From assembly GCA_039619475.1 (NCBI GenBank), contig CM077116.1, positions 458,985,576 to 459,049,575 of the forward strand: 64,000 nt of DNA, written 5' to 3'. The position numbers and the translations under genes are program-made. The notes beneath the pieces are model-generated. The model saw only the letters and a program-made list of their open reading frames with translations. It searched no databases and was not told the origin of the DNA. This stretch comes from Icerya purchasi. Its lineage: Eukaryota > Arthropoda > Insecta > Hemiptera > Monophlebidae. Below are positions 49,101-59,260 of this stretch, piece by piece (positions within the stretch are counted from its first letter, which is position 1; each line of letters opens with the position of its first letter).

Positions 49101-49906
49101 AAGTTAGGATCAAATCTGTAGGAAGAGGAATCCAGGAACGAACGAAAATCAGACCAATTAACCTTTGAAACGTTCCAGCTAGGAGAACGGGATTCTTTTT
49201 TTACATGAGAGGAGGAAGTCCCATGAACGGACACAATGATAGGAACATGGTCACTACCAAAGGTTCCATCAAGGGTATTCCATACACATTTCAGGCTTAA
49301 ATTAGGAGAGGAGAAAGTTAGGTCTATAGAACTGTAGGAATTTTGGTTTTTGAAATATGTAGGAGAGCCGTCGTTGAGAACCACAAGGTTGTAGTTTGAG
49401 AGTAGAGTTTGAAGGAAGGAACCATTTCTATTTAGTGACGAACTACCCCAGGCGGGAGAGCAGGCGTTCCAATCCCCGCCTATGATAAATGGGTGAGGTA
49501 AGGAGTCAAGAAGGGAGGAAAGTGAAAGATCCTTTAGGTTACACAGGGGAGGAATGTAGACAGATACAAGATGAAGGGGATGAGAAATATTAGCGAATGT
49601 GTGTGAGATAGAAATATGAACAAAGTTGGGAGAGGAAGAAGGACTAGAGCCACCTGGGATGTCTAAATTGTGGGAAGAAAATGGAATGCCGGACCTAATG
49701 AGGATAGCTGCACCACCATAACCATCTTCGCGATCTGATCTAATTACATGAAAACCCCTAATTGAAAAAGTTGATGATTTCGGAAGCCATGTTTCAGACA
49801 ACAATGCTATACTTATATTATGTAAATTTAGCAAGCCTTCTAAGGCTGCCTTATTCGTCCGGATGCTACGACAGTTCCATTGAATAATATTAAGTACAGG
49901 CGTCAT
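46151..49906 (-). CDS. LINE ORF2: endonuclease, RT and RNase H
   Basis: An intact 1251-aa polyprotein that would nick chromosomal DNA and reverse-transcribe the element RNA at the nick. AP-like endonuclease, residues ~5-230: IIQWNCRSIRTN, LLSETWL, FIIGGDWNACSP and FGSDHVPI carry the expected Asn, Glu, Asp and His. RT, ~400-800: SSPGIDGLS, FRCISLASCLRKLFESML, YGFRSGRGPTDC, TFVDIYSAFDSV, GLPQGSCLSPTLFNIY and FFADDILLFS (~666). RNase H, ~955-1090: FTDGSK, YYAETLALLRA, LISDCKSAL and IPGHAGIAGNEKADYLAR, all four acidic residues present. C-terminal zinc-binding segment CPLC...CGSDHVFFEC near 1170-1190. No stops or frameshifts. Clade placement (I or R1 group) is inferred from the RNase H and ORF1 zinc knuckles. 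Confidence 0.96.
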   Translation of the reverse strand: MTPVLNIIQWNCRSIRTNKAALEGLLNLHNISIALLSETWLPKSSTFSIRGFHVIRSDREDGYGGAAILIRSGIPFSSHNLDIPGGSSPSSSPNFVHISISHTFANISHPLHLVSVYIPPLCNLKDLSLSSLLDSLPHPFIIGGDWNACSPAWGSSSLNRNGSFLQTLLSNYNLVVLNDGSPTYFKNQNSYSSIDLTFSSPNLSLKCVWNTLDGTFGSDHVPIIVSVHGTSSSHVKKESRSPSWNVSKVNWSDFRSFLDSSSYRFDPNLDVTPQYENFVQLISSALDLSSPPQKSPSGSIRRSYASSLWWNAECSIAHQASVSTFRIFRAAPSLENFLAHKRANAKFRFTLKKVKKASWAAFCSSFSRSTPLSQIWRLAKAFRNPQSLNPFTSGVSENKLAAFFDCVAPPYVPNFDEFDLSISAASHSEHFLTFPFTFNELLSAFPKNPNSSPGIDGLSYIVLKNLPEYYLKILLNLFNSILHLGSAPPSWKSFIIVPIPKGINSSSFRCISLASCLRKLFESMLNRRLVWWLENNDVLPNNMYGFRSGRGPTDCVSFFLSHIYKSFIQKNYTLATFVDIYSAFDSVHLPTLKSRMLSINLPSHFTSLIMSLFLSRTVTLRFPSFSESRKVFRGLPQGSCLSPTLFNIYSLGVASLNLPSTSLFFADDILLFSTAPSILNACNNMQESLYILQSSLSQIHLYISPPKSSCIVFTFRSYNPESINVNIDNTPIPVVSSFRYLGIFLNSRLSFTEHINYLHSSTLERLNILKSLSSSHWGGDPMILLMLYKSIVRSKLDFCCFLYGTAARSPLAKLDLVQNAALRLCLGVLKSTPIPAILAEANVAPLSIRRSYLAYRFLIKRLHIYPNNLVPAYSSLLQDWRFSSNKVPILCHIASRLIKFLPFILTFDKLPFFQFEILNVIPSPNLFSLPSYVKYLPAHATVYEFNQAVSSFFANHTLIFTDGSKMAHGVGASIYIPALDHSSLFKIPAFCSIYYAETLALLRAIELIPSFPQCKMFLLISDCKSALQCISSAYVPSYSDPIILRIRSLIFSLCRLHSLTIDFLWIPGHAGIAGNEKADYLARSAISSGRPVGRIPSHELLNIAKSIQKANWKSFYKSSFSSPNSQYFSIHPNPPTQPWYLHFPHLPRFIISAICRLRSGHSRLPASLYRFSIVSSPICPLCIDNTVVCGSDHVFFECSSLSSERAALYAELLSHDVPTPYCVSFILSLQSTLIIPIVAKFLSSVLHYINI

Positions 49907-50020
49907 TTATAAGATAAGAAAAAAGGAAGAAAAAGAAGAAGAAAACAAAAGAGATGGAAGATTATGTAAGGAGGGCCAATGAAAAATTTGGCTAAGAAAA
50001 GTGTAAAGAGAGAAGATAAT

Positions 50021-51739
50021 TTAACTAAACTGGACATTGTTGGACAAGAAGGATGCAAGGTTATCAACAAAGGAAGCAGAAGAAACTATGTTAAAAGAAG
50101 AAAGGAGCTCCGTAATTGCTGTAGACAATCTGGAGATATTGGAAGAGATATCGGAAGAAAGATTGTTAGAATTTCTGTGTGAAGATGTGGAGTGTTCAGA
50201 AGGTAAGGAAGGGTTGGGGAGAGAAGAACTATTCAGAGCCCATCCAACTGGGGGAGAAGGAGTATAGTAGGATGTGACAGTTGGAAATTGAGGAAGAGGT
50301 TTGGAATGAGGTTTAGACTTAGGTAATTTATGGAAGGTGGGGGATTTTGGACGAGGAGGAGAAGGTACCTTGGAAGCTACATTGGAAGTATTCAAAGGGA
50401 GAGTAGATGATGCGGCTCGATTAGCATAAGTAAATGCCTGAGTAGCAGCGCTGGAAGATTTAAGCTTAGCGGCTTCTTGAAAAGATACATTTTCAAAAGC
50501 CATAATTCGCTTGATATCTTTTTGCCTTTGCCATTCTGGGCAGAGACGGTTCGAGGAACTGTGACTTCCTTTGCAATTACGGCAAGAAGGAGGCTCGTGG
50601 AGATTGGAACATTCATTGAAAGAATGTTTAGCTGAACAGTGAGAGCAAATAGAATGTGAACTGCGACAATGACGCGCTATGTGTCCGAAGAGAAAGCATT
50701 TGGCACACTGAGTGGGGGAGCGGATGCTGGGAGAGACAGGGAATCGAAGTCGGTAAATGGAAATGAATTCAGGCAGGACGGGTTTAGAAAATTTTATTTC
50801 AACACTTCTGGTAGGAATTTTGCCATCTTCAGAGGAACGCAAAATTCGTCTAACAGATTGTACCGGAATACAAGATTCAATTCCTTCTTTTATATCCTCT
50901 TCGGAAAAGGAGGGATGAACTCCGGAAATTACTCCAATTCTGTATACAGAGTTGTGAGGGATAAAAGCAATTAAATTGTTGGATTCGAAAAAAGAGGAAT
51001 TACTTAGAAAAGCATTGGCAGTGGAAGCGGAAGGGAAAAAAATAGCAATACGCCCTCTGCCTCGAGGCTTGATGTCAGTGAAAGAAGTAGAGTTTTTGCT
51101 GATGGCTTTAGCCAATGCAAGTGGATGAAAGTTACCTAAATTCTGATCGGCGGAACTACTTTCAACGAAAACAGTAAAAGGACCCGGGTGATCGGAAGAA
51201 AAGTTTTTAACATGATCAGTGTCGAAGTTATTATTCTTTGAATTATTTTTATCATTATTATTATCGTTAGCATTATTATTATTACTCCTATTATTATTAT
51301 CACCACTATTATTATTAGCATCATTATTATTACTGTTATTATTATGATGATGATGATTATTATCAGAAATAGTATTATTATTATTATTATTGTTATTATT
51401 ATTGTTATTGTTGTTGTTGTTGTTATTGTTATTATCATTTTTGTTATTATTACTAATACTATTGAGGTTAGTGTTGCTGGTGATATTAAAATTGGGGTTG
51501 CTATTATTACTGCTGCTGTTGAGCTCGGGGGCACAAGACGGAGCCGGTATAGCGAGATCAGCCTGAGAAAGCCTGATTTCCTTTGGTAGAGTGGTGGAAA
51601 TCGGTGAAAGGGGATCAGCCGATTTACGTTTAGAGTTGAGGTCTATGTCCATGTTTATGGACAAGTTGGATGGGGGTTTAATTGATTTAGTCGGGTTTTG
51701 GGAGGAGGCCGCTGAGCGGCCTCCTTTAACTACGCTCAT
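50021..51739 (-). CDS. LINE ORF1: Gag-like RNA-binding protein
   Basis: Intact 572-aa ORF. N-terminal ~75 residues are Ser/Pro-rich. Residues ~75-185 are dominated by Asn with some His and Asp, from an ATT/ATG-type trinucleotide expansion. Residues ~250-340 resemble the PRE_C2HC domain (YRIGVISGVHPSFSEEDIKE, VQSVRRIL). Three zinc knuckles follow at ~340-400: CAKCFLFGHIARHC, CSHCSAKHSFNEC and CRNCKGSHSSSNRLC. The tail is Pro/Ser-rich. Such proteins coat the element RNA and chaperone nucleic acids. The start is the first ATG of the frame. ORF2 begins 114 nt after this stop in the same frame. Confidence 0.93.
   Translation of the reverse strand: MSVVKGGRSAASSQNPTKSIKPPSNLSINMDIDLNSKRKSADPLSPISTTLPKEIRLSQADLAIPAPSCAPELNSSSNNSNPNFNITSNTNLNSISNNNKNDNNNNNNNNNNNNNNNNNNNNTISDNNHHHHNNNSNNNDANNNSGDNNNRSNNNNANDNNNDKNNSKNNNFDTDHVKNFSSDHPGPFTVFVESSSADQNLGNFHPLALAKAISKNSTSFTDIKPRGRGRIAIFFPSASTANAFLSNSSFFESNNLIAFIPHNSVYRIGVISGVHPSFSEEDIKEGIESCIPVQSVRRILRSSEDGKIPTRSVEIKFSKPVLPEFISIYRLRFPVSPSIRSPTQCAKCFLFGHIARHCRSSHSICSHCSAKHSFNECSNLHEPPSCRNCKGSHSSSNRLCPEWQRQKDIKRIMAFENVSFQEAAKLKSSSAATQAFTYANRAASSTLPLNTSNVASKVPSPPRPKSPTFHKLPKSKPHSKPLPQFPTVTSYYTPSPPVGWALNSSSLPNPSLPSEHSTSSHRNSNNLSSDISSNISRLSTAITELLSSFNIVSSASFVDNLASFLSNNVQFS
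51233..51515. repeat. Trinucleotide repeat coding poly-Asn in ORF1
   Basis: ATT/GTT/ATG triplets on the plus strand, AAT/AAC/CAT on the coding strand, impure, inside ORF1. It gives runs of Asn, the longest about 20, and a short His run. Overlapping ORFs in other frames here are shadows. Confidence 0.9.
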
Positions 51740-51898
51740 TTAACAAGCAGAAGAAAGAAGAAGAAGAAGAGAGAAAAAAAAATAATAATAATAAGAAGGA
51801 AAAAAAAGTAACAAAAATAAAAAGTAACGAGAAAGAATAAATAAATAAATTGAAGCTATTGAACAAAATAATTAAAGTGAAATTAAATCTAAAATTCC

Positions 51899-51934
51899 AA
51901 CACGACGATTAACGAAAAGTTAATTTATCGTGTT
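51899..51934. other. Hairpin in the LINE 5' UTR
   Basis: AACACGACGATTAAC, loop GAAAA, then GTTAATTTATCGTGTT: an almost perfect inverted repeat that can fold in DNA or in the element RNA upstream of ORF1. Confidence 0.6.
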
Positions 51935-52074
51935 GAACGTGTTACAATTAAGATGCAACCGATGAACAAGTGATAAGAAAACAAAAGAAATAATGATTGA
52001 ACGATCTCACCACTGCCGATCTGCCGACGAAAAACGCGATAACGCACAACTGGTTCGATAACGCACAGAAAAAA

Positions 52075-53705
52075 AAACTATTTTTCCTATCCCTTCAAGA
52101 CATTTTCCTCACGATGATTAATTTTTAATTTTGCGGTCACCAATAATCGAACCCAACATCATTATAGCTGAGCATTTAATCAGTGGACTATCGCGCGCAG
52201 CAACAATACTGTAATCATGAATCTGTCGAAACGCGTCAGTGTTTAATAAATTAAATTGCTATTATTTCAAAAAAAAAAAAAAAAAGTGTATCTTTTTCAT
52301 ATAGTTCATTTGATAATTAACAGAAATAATAATGCGTGTAACAAATTTTAATATTGACTTCGTGTACGTATATATATATATATATATATATATTTATTTA
52401 TTTTTTTTTTAATTCTTCTATAATTCTATTCTTATAGAAGATTAAATTTTAATTGGCCATGTTATTTTTTCATTTACAACCGATGCTTTATGCCACAATT
52501 CGCCGATTTCATTAAATAGTTTTCATCAACTTCCGCAACACAAAAACATAAAATTTCTAAATAACACGAAAGAACAACAGTATTTACAAATAATGCAAAA
52601 AAACAAAAAAAAAAAAAAAACGTAACAGGATTCCTGCGTAACGCAAAAACGTTACCAAATTTTCTTATCATTCTCAGCTTACGACACAGATATATATGTA
52701 GAAGTGTGTGCAATGATTATTGTGATCCAAAATATCAGGTATAATTTTAGAATAATCATTTCAATCACCTATAACGCGTACTATTTAAGGGGGTTTACGT
52801 GACGCAATCCATCTGAATAGTTTTTCGATGTTCCGAGTTGTAAATAAAGCATGGCACACATTGTGCGGAATGCATTTCATCCCGAAATATCGTTCAACCG
52901 AAACGAGTAGCAGAGGGCAAGATGCGTGCGAAAAATCAATGAAGGGAAATTGTGGTAAATTTGCGGAATGAAAGAATCGAAGTTATTTTACTGACGAAAT
53001 AGTGAACGAGTAATAAAAGTTAGTCGGTGGTGCAGCTTTGATGGTGTTATTATTTAGTGCGAATTTCTGCGAACGGTTCTATTTGTCAAGTAACTCTTTG
53101 AACTGTTAAATTTTGGAAGGCAGTTTTCTCGAAGGCTGAGCAGAATTTCTTCAGTTAAGTGTTGGCATGGAAGTGTCTTTTCGGTCGAAGAAATTCTTGC
53201 GGCGTTAATTCGATTTGCTGCACGTTGTCCAACTGTTCTGTAAGACTGCACGGCCTGACCGGATCCGGTTAGGCGCGAATCAAACGTTAATTTTCCAGCC
53301 GGAATAATTCTGCAGCGAACAGGGCACCAGGTTCCGAGCAGTTTGTTGTTGGCTCTTTTGCAGTTTCCTCTGTGTAGGCTGGAATTTTGCGCAAAGTAAC
53401 CGTCCAACTGGAGAAAATGTCCACTGGAGCGAATATTAACTGCATACCGACAGGTCATTATGTTTTTTTTTTTCTATTCCTTTTCTCCCCCGTTCGGCAG
53501 TTAAGGAACAAGTTCCTTTTTCCGCGAACTGAACGGAGAAAGCGCTTAGCTGCCATTATTTCCCGGTGTCCTTCATCTTTTCAAAGTACTATTGTATTTT
53601 CCAGTTCGTTCGTCCATATCTTTCGCTTCCCGTTACACCATTCTAGCGAAGCAACGTTTAATAAAATAACCTTTCTCACATTGCCTAGTTTAAATGTTCT
53701 GATAT
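52075..53705. other. Spacer with SINE-like head and orphan ORF
   Basis: The complement of 52130-52205 contains GGGTTCGATTATTGG, a B-box-like sequence after a weak A-box-like stretch, so a decayed tRNA-headed SINE is possible. GAAACGCGTCAG at about 52220 also occurs near 38780. A TA microsatellite is at 52370-52393. The minus-strand frame 53054-53458 (134 codons) has no recognised motif and lies in GC-richer DNA. Confidence 0.35.
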
Positions 53706-54840
53706 TCTTCTTCTTCTTCTTCTCGTGCCACCCGATTCGGATATTGCTTAATCATCATGTATGGATTGGATTATCTGCTGAAATTGATTACGATCTTTTG
53801 CTATTCTGACTAGATCTTCTGTTCTCTTAATTCCGGTCCATTTTTTTATATTATCTATCCAAGCGGTCTTTCTTCTTAGCGGATTTCTTCTTCCTTCTAT
53901 CATGCCCATTATTATTGTCTGTAGTAATTTGTATTTATCACCTCTCATGAAGTGTCCAAAAAATGTTATCTTCCTTCTTTTTACTGTAGTCATTAATATT
54001 CGGTCAGTTCCCATTAGTTCCAGTACTTTCTCATTTTTTAACTTTTTCGTCCACCGTCGTATTTTCCACATTCTTCTGTAGCACCACATTTCAAATGATG
54101 ATATACGCTTCCTCATATTTTCCTTTATGGTCCATGTCTCGCTTCCATACAGTAGCACTGACCACACGTAACATTGCAATATCTTGTTCTTGATCCTTAG
54201 GCTTAACTTCCTATCGCAAAGGGTGTTTTTTAATTTCATAAATGTGTTTCTGGCCATCTCTATACGAGTACGTATTTCCATATCAGAATCATTACTTTGT
54301 GTTATCCAGCTACCTAAATATTTATATTTTTCCGTTCGTTCAATTTCTTCGCTATCCAAAAATAATTTTTCACTTAGATTAGGCTGCCTTGTAACTACCA
54401 TGAATTTTGTTTTTTTTAGTATTTATACTGACTCCTTTTTTCTTGCTTTAGTCTTTGTAGGTCTGTTACATTTTCCACCAGTAGTGCAGTATCGTCAGCA
54501 AAACGAATCATTGAAATTCTTTCGCCTGCAATTTTTAACCCTTCACTACGTTCATCTAAAACTTGGGCAAAAATTGCCTCAGAATACAGATTGAATAGTA
54601 CCGGCGACAATACGCATCCTTGCCTAACCCCTCGTTTTATTGGTATTTAATCTGTTAATTGCTCATCTATTAATATTCTTGCATGTTGTTTTTCATAAAG
54701 CGTTTGTATAATCTTAATATCCGACTGGCAAATACCTATATCTTTTAATGTTTTTATTAGTTCCGTGTGCCGTACCTTGTCGAAAGCTTTGTAATACTCT
54801 ATAAAACAAATGTTCTGATATTCGCCTTCTTTTAAATCCC
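53706..54840 (-). mobile_element. 5'-truncated RTE-like LINE, (GAA)n tail
   Basis: Minus strand. RT begins near 54830. ICFIEYYKAFDKVRHTELIK is motif A. After an in-frame stop (54647) come IKRGVRQGCVLSPVLFNLYS and IRFADDTALL (active site intact). A clean 217-codon frame at 54401-53748 follows: KYKYLGSWITQSNDSDMEIR, CYVWSVLLYGSETWT, MWCYRRMWKIRRW and FFGHFMRGDKYKLL. It ends just before about six GAA units at 53706-53723. Two breaks make it inactive. Confidence 0.88.
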
Positions 54841-55317
54841 CCCAGACAATTTTTATAACTCGGCTATTGCTTAATCCGTAATAGCGATACAGCGAGGTTT
54901 CACACATCGTGTATATGCCTTGGCAAGGAAACTCTATTCGATGGTATCTAGAGTAATGAAGAATCGGCAACGATTTCATACAGTCAGCAATGCGAGCAGC
55001 ACATCCCGCACGCACTATTCAAACTAGTGATGAGTAGGTCCAGGAGGATATATATCCATGAAATCCCGTAGCGGAATTGATGTTGGAACTACGACTACAG
55101 TTCCCGATACGTATCGGCGCGATCCAACAATGACAAGATCAACGTTCACACGGTTCTGTTAGAGAAGTTAAAATATTTTCTCTTAAATAGAATATTAAAT
55201 TTTGAAACAAACCTCCTATCTTTTCCGTGTACTTATTTTCCTGATGGCGAATTTGGCAAAAATAAACGAGGTTTTTTCGACAATTTGATCTATATCTTTT
55301 TTGTAATAAGTCAATTA
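54841..55317. other. Spacer, nothing recognised
   Basis: No coding signal; AT-rich toward the trinucleotide tract that follows. Confidence 0.45.
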
Positions 55318-55357
55318 TTGTTATTAATTATTATTAGTATTATTACTATTATTATTA

Positions 55358-55393
<36 letters not shown>

Positions 55394-56400
55394 TAACATC
55401 TATAGTGATTACAGTCTGATGGAAGGTAAGGTTCAAAGGATGTAACTCGGGTTATTTTCTTTTAAGTAATCCAAAGTTGACCTTATCCTCCAAGGATTAT
55501 ATGCTTATTTAGAGTAGTCTGCAGCCACTCAAGGGAGAGGTGTTGATAGACCTGAGTTCTACACAAAGAACAAAATAGTTGATGACACTGTTTAAGATAT
55601 AGTTGTGAAGTTCGTGCGCCCCAGTCCTAGACCATTTACCAAACAACAGTCCGATAGTCTTATTTCTAATGGAGGCTACCTTGGATCGATAGATTCTTTG
55701 GACTATGTACGGAGCAGAAGTTGTAGAGAGAAAGTTCTGACATCACTGCTGCTTAATACAGGGCAATAAAACTCTTGACAACATTTGTGGTGAACCTGGT
55801 GGAAAAGATAGGCTGGGGCACAGTCAGAAAAGTAGGATGCACAGTCGTCAACCCTTTCATTCCCTATCATGTCCGAATGATTGAGAAGCCACAAAAGTGA
55901 AATGATATAAGCAGTTGACTGAATATGCAATATGCAAGAAAGGATTTTGTCTATTAATCGAATATTGGTATCTTGGTTCCCTACAGTATTTACGACTGAT
56001 TAAGGCGCAGATGCTGTCGCATAATGTAGTAGAATAAGCGCCCGAGATTTTCTCTGTAAAGCAAAACGGTGGATTGCGTCTAGTTTTCGCAGAATATAAC
56101 GGGAAGCAGCAGAGTAAACCTCGCAGCTGTAATTGATTTTATTACGGATCAAGGATTTGTACGCGTTGACCGGAAATTTTGAATTAATATGAAGTTCAGG
56201 GTTAGAAGGGGTATTTTTAATAGTTGAGAAATGTCTTTTAGGAGGGATACATGTTGATTCCAAATCCTGTCAGAACACATGCCAAGAAATCCCGCTGAAA
56301 ACTGATTTAGAATCAAGTTCTTATGACTGTCTTCTGTTAAAATCGACGCATATGATTTTCGAGAATGAATAATTTGAAACCATTTATGTTAGACTATTTT
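55318..56400 (-). mobile_element. 5'-truncated LINE with (TAA)n-type tail
   Basis: Minus strand, decayed. FLGMCSDRIWNQHVSLLKDI (about 56300) is the RT block after the active site. YKSLIRNKINYSCEVYSAAS and RYILRKLDAIHRFAL (56160-56050) are the thumb. LLWLLNHSDMIGNERVDDCA (about 55870) is the RNase H end. The 3' end is a tract of AAT/TAA triplets (55318-55396) rather than poly-A, like the TAA-repeat tail known for I-type elements. No intact ORF. Confidence 0.82.
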
Positions 56401-57357
56401 TGGAGTTCTAAGACTGTTACGTACATATATATATTCCGTTTTGTCCCGTTCTCTTGTTCCCACGTCGATTACAGCACACGTAAAATTTGTGTCTGTTGTT
56501 AACATATGCATATGTTTTGTTTATTTTTCTTCGTAATAAGAAAAAAAAAGAATCTTCAATATGGTGTAGTCTATTTTTTTTATTAATCAAACGAATAATG
56601 GTGCAAACCCTAAAGGTACCACCCGCTTTCAGTTTATTATTGAAAGTAAAATTAATCTTGGAAAAAGGGAAAGGCCGATCATCGTACACTTCCATTTCAC
56701 CGAAAAAAAAAATAAATGATCTGCTTCAACGGTGTTTTTATGTACTAGGAAAGATGTGGAAAAGGAAGAAGAAAATGTTTGCGAAATGTTTTACAAAAGT
56801 AGTTGTCACATTTCTTATATATATTCTCAAGTAAACTAATAGTTTGTATAAGCATTATATATTTGTAATTTACTGCATACTTGTTCGGTATCAATTTGGC
56901 TTAATCAATTTTAAAAACATAACGAAAGATTAAGATTTTTAATAATATATAAACTAATTTTTCTCTGCGACCATCTTCTCAGTTCTTCCACACGAACACA
57001 ACGCATCTAATATAAAATAAATTTATTCACTAAACAACAATATACCAAAGATGTACAAAAAGATGATGAAGTAATGTTTTGTAATAATTTTTTTTTTTAA
57101 AAAAAACTTATCTGCTGCCCCTTGACACTTGTCTCTGCCAGTCGTACAGCATGCACGATTGACCTGTGTAATGAAATACTAAATTTATCTTTATTAAGAT
57201 ATTCTCTCTCGCTTTCTAGTATTATGGTCGGGAAATTCTCGCAAAAAGACGTTTCTAGCACATTTTCAATTTAAACATTCAATCTGAAGACGTTCGCTAT
57301 GGTGTTTACGATTTTATTGACAATTTAACAAACCGGATATACAAGTACACTACATTT
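56401..57357. other. AT-rich DNA, no gene recognised
   Basis: Opposed small ORFs at 56417-56834 are low-complexity and without motifs. Confidence 0.45.
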
Positions 57358-57770
57358 AAGAATGTCAGGTAGCGTCAATGGAAGCAGTGGAAGCCCCGCT
57401 TCCTCTAACAAATCAGTACAAAATTGTTTTTTTATTATTTACGAAAACAATACTAGCCGAAAAGAGAAAATTAAGCAACTTGTTGAATTTAAATGCCAAA
57501 ATTAAAAATTACTAGAAAAAAAAGTAGCGCTAGATGAAAAAGCATCTGCAAGAGCGAGTGACAGAAACATATAGACACTTCCCATTTCACACATTACCAC
57601 TGTCTAGTGCCTACTGTCTAGACTCTAGAGTTACCTCTGAATGATCTCTACTGCGTACCGATGAAAGAAATGCGCACGCATATTCAATTTGGAAACGACA
57701 AGTTGTGTGTTGCTTCAAGATCATGTAATTTGAGCGAATTTTTATCCGAGCGATTCCAGAGTAATGTGTA

Positions 57771-58090
57771 TTGGTGATGTGTAGTTCGTGAACGAACTGA
57801 TTGAAAGAACTGATTCATGAAAAAAAACTGAAAGAACTGATTCAAAAAACTTAAAAGAATTGGTTCTGAATGAACTGTTTCGGGTGAAATGCGAATGAAC
57901 AAAATGAGCCGGAGCGAATAGTCCGGACAGATAAAATAAAAACGATTACACAGTCACTTAGTATAGTAAGATTTGTTTACATGTAGATCTAAAAGATTTT
58001 CGAAAACAATCAGTTCTTTGGGAACCGGATCTTTGAATCAGTTCTTTATAGTAAACTGATCCGCAAAAAAAACTGTAAAACCCATCACTA
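57771..58090. mobile_element. Nested hAT-like MITE (~320 bp)
   Basis: Left TTGGTGATGTGTAGTTCG and complement of right TAGTGATGGGTTTTACAG are inverted ends, with GAACTGATT repeated near both. The presumed 8 bp target duplication is degenerate (about 5 of 8). Non-coding. Confidence 0.6.
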
Positions 58091-58746
58091 ATGCGCGTAT
58101 TATCGAGAGTGAAGAAAAAATGCGCGCCCATGTTCAGTCTGGAAGCGCTGAATCAAATTGCTTCACGGTTACGTACACCGATCAACAGCGCGATCGTTAG
58201 TATGTGAGATCACGAGCATATGGCAGTGCGGTATTTGCAGTACATTTTCTTTGGATCGTTTTTTACATGCTGTCGTTTACTAACAGCGGAACTGGAAGCG
58301 ATGGTCATCGGTCGCGTTTTTCAGTCCGTAATGTAACTCTGCGGTAGAAGCTATACCGTTTGTGTTATTTCCACTGCCGGAAGTATTAATATTCCAGCCT
58401 GTTAAAATGCAAACACTTTCGAAATTGAGGCTACATGCAATTGTATTATTGAAAAACGTCTACTGATTAGTTTTTAGTTCATTAAGCTTTCGAGAAAAAA
58501 TGAATATGATTTAAAATGATAAACCAACGCCTAGTTTAGAAAATTTAATTACAAAATCAAAAAGGTATGTAAAATACTTAACCGGCATTTTCAAACAAAT
58601 TTATACACAACAGTGCCACGGTTATTGTGAGAAGATAAAAAAATTATTCTGTTGGGCTCGGTTTTTATTTTAGCAAGGAAAAAAATGTATGGAATGCAAA
58701 TGTGACTTTGACTTGATTCAGTTTTTGGGAAAGACAGAAAACTATC

Positions 58747-59260
58747 GTGAAAAAGGATATTTTTAAAAATTATCGAAGTATGTCTAATAATAGGTTTAAT
58801 GAAGTAACAAAGTTAAAATTTTTAATTCTCTTAAATACAAAAAATTTTCTGGAAGAAGATTTTTTAAATTTAAAACAGAATTACGGAAACTTTCGATCTT
58901 GCAAGTTTGAAAAATGTACTTTCAAGATTCTAACATATATAAAAACACTATTGCGATGCATCTTATATTTGAACGCTTCATATATAACAAATACTTTTCC
59001 AGAAGTGTGTACAAGCTTTCTCATTTAATAACCACAATTCCAGCAACCATTTCGTCTGCAAAAGTTGATCATTCTTAGCAATGAAGCGAATAAAAATGTA
59101 TTTAAGAAATACGCAAGGTCGAGGAGTGACTATCTTCACTAGATTTTTCTTTAGTATTGAAAAAGAATTATTATCAAAAACATTAGGGGAAACGACCATC
59201 TTTTCGTGATGATGTAATAGACACTTTCGCAAACGAGAACCGAAAAATTGAATCAATGTA
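58747..59260 (+). pseudogene. hAT transposase C-terminal remnant
   Basis: A frame at 58747-59028 (LKFLILLNTKNFLEEDFLNL, YIKTL, NTFPEV) precedes a frameshifted block from about 59080. That block reads MKRIKMYLRNTQGRGVTIFT and FSIEKELLSKTLGETTIF, the hAT dimerisation signature. Stops and shifts make it inactive. N-terminal regions were not found. Confidence 0.82.

Larger units (their letters stand above)
46070..52070 (-). mobile_element. Near full-length I/R1-like LINE, both ORFs intact
   Basis: About 6 kb on the minus strand: 5' UTR (about 52070-51740), ORF1 (51739-50021), a 114 nt spacer, ORF2 (49906-46151) and a short 3' UTR. The 3' UTR contains a segment (about 46105-46085) resembling the ends of the other copies, but no clear poly-A tail, so the 3' edge is uncertain. 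The 5' UTR has two copies of GTGCGTTATCG (complement, about 52038 and 52060). The only copy in the window with uninterrupted coding capacity. Confidence 0.9.

Noticed and set aside
51136..51589. Ile-rich ORFs opposite and out of frame with ORF1
   Set aside because: Shadows of the ATT-type trinucleotide tract.
55318..55396. Independent microsatellite
   Set aside because: It sits exactly at the 3' end of a LINE remnant on the minus strand and is better explained as its TAA-type tail.
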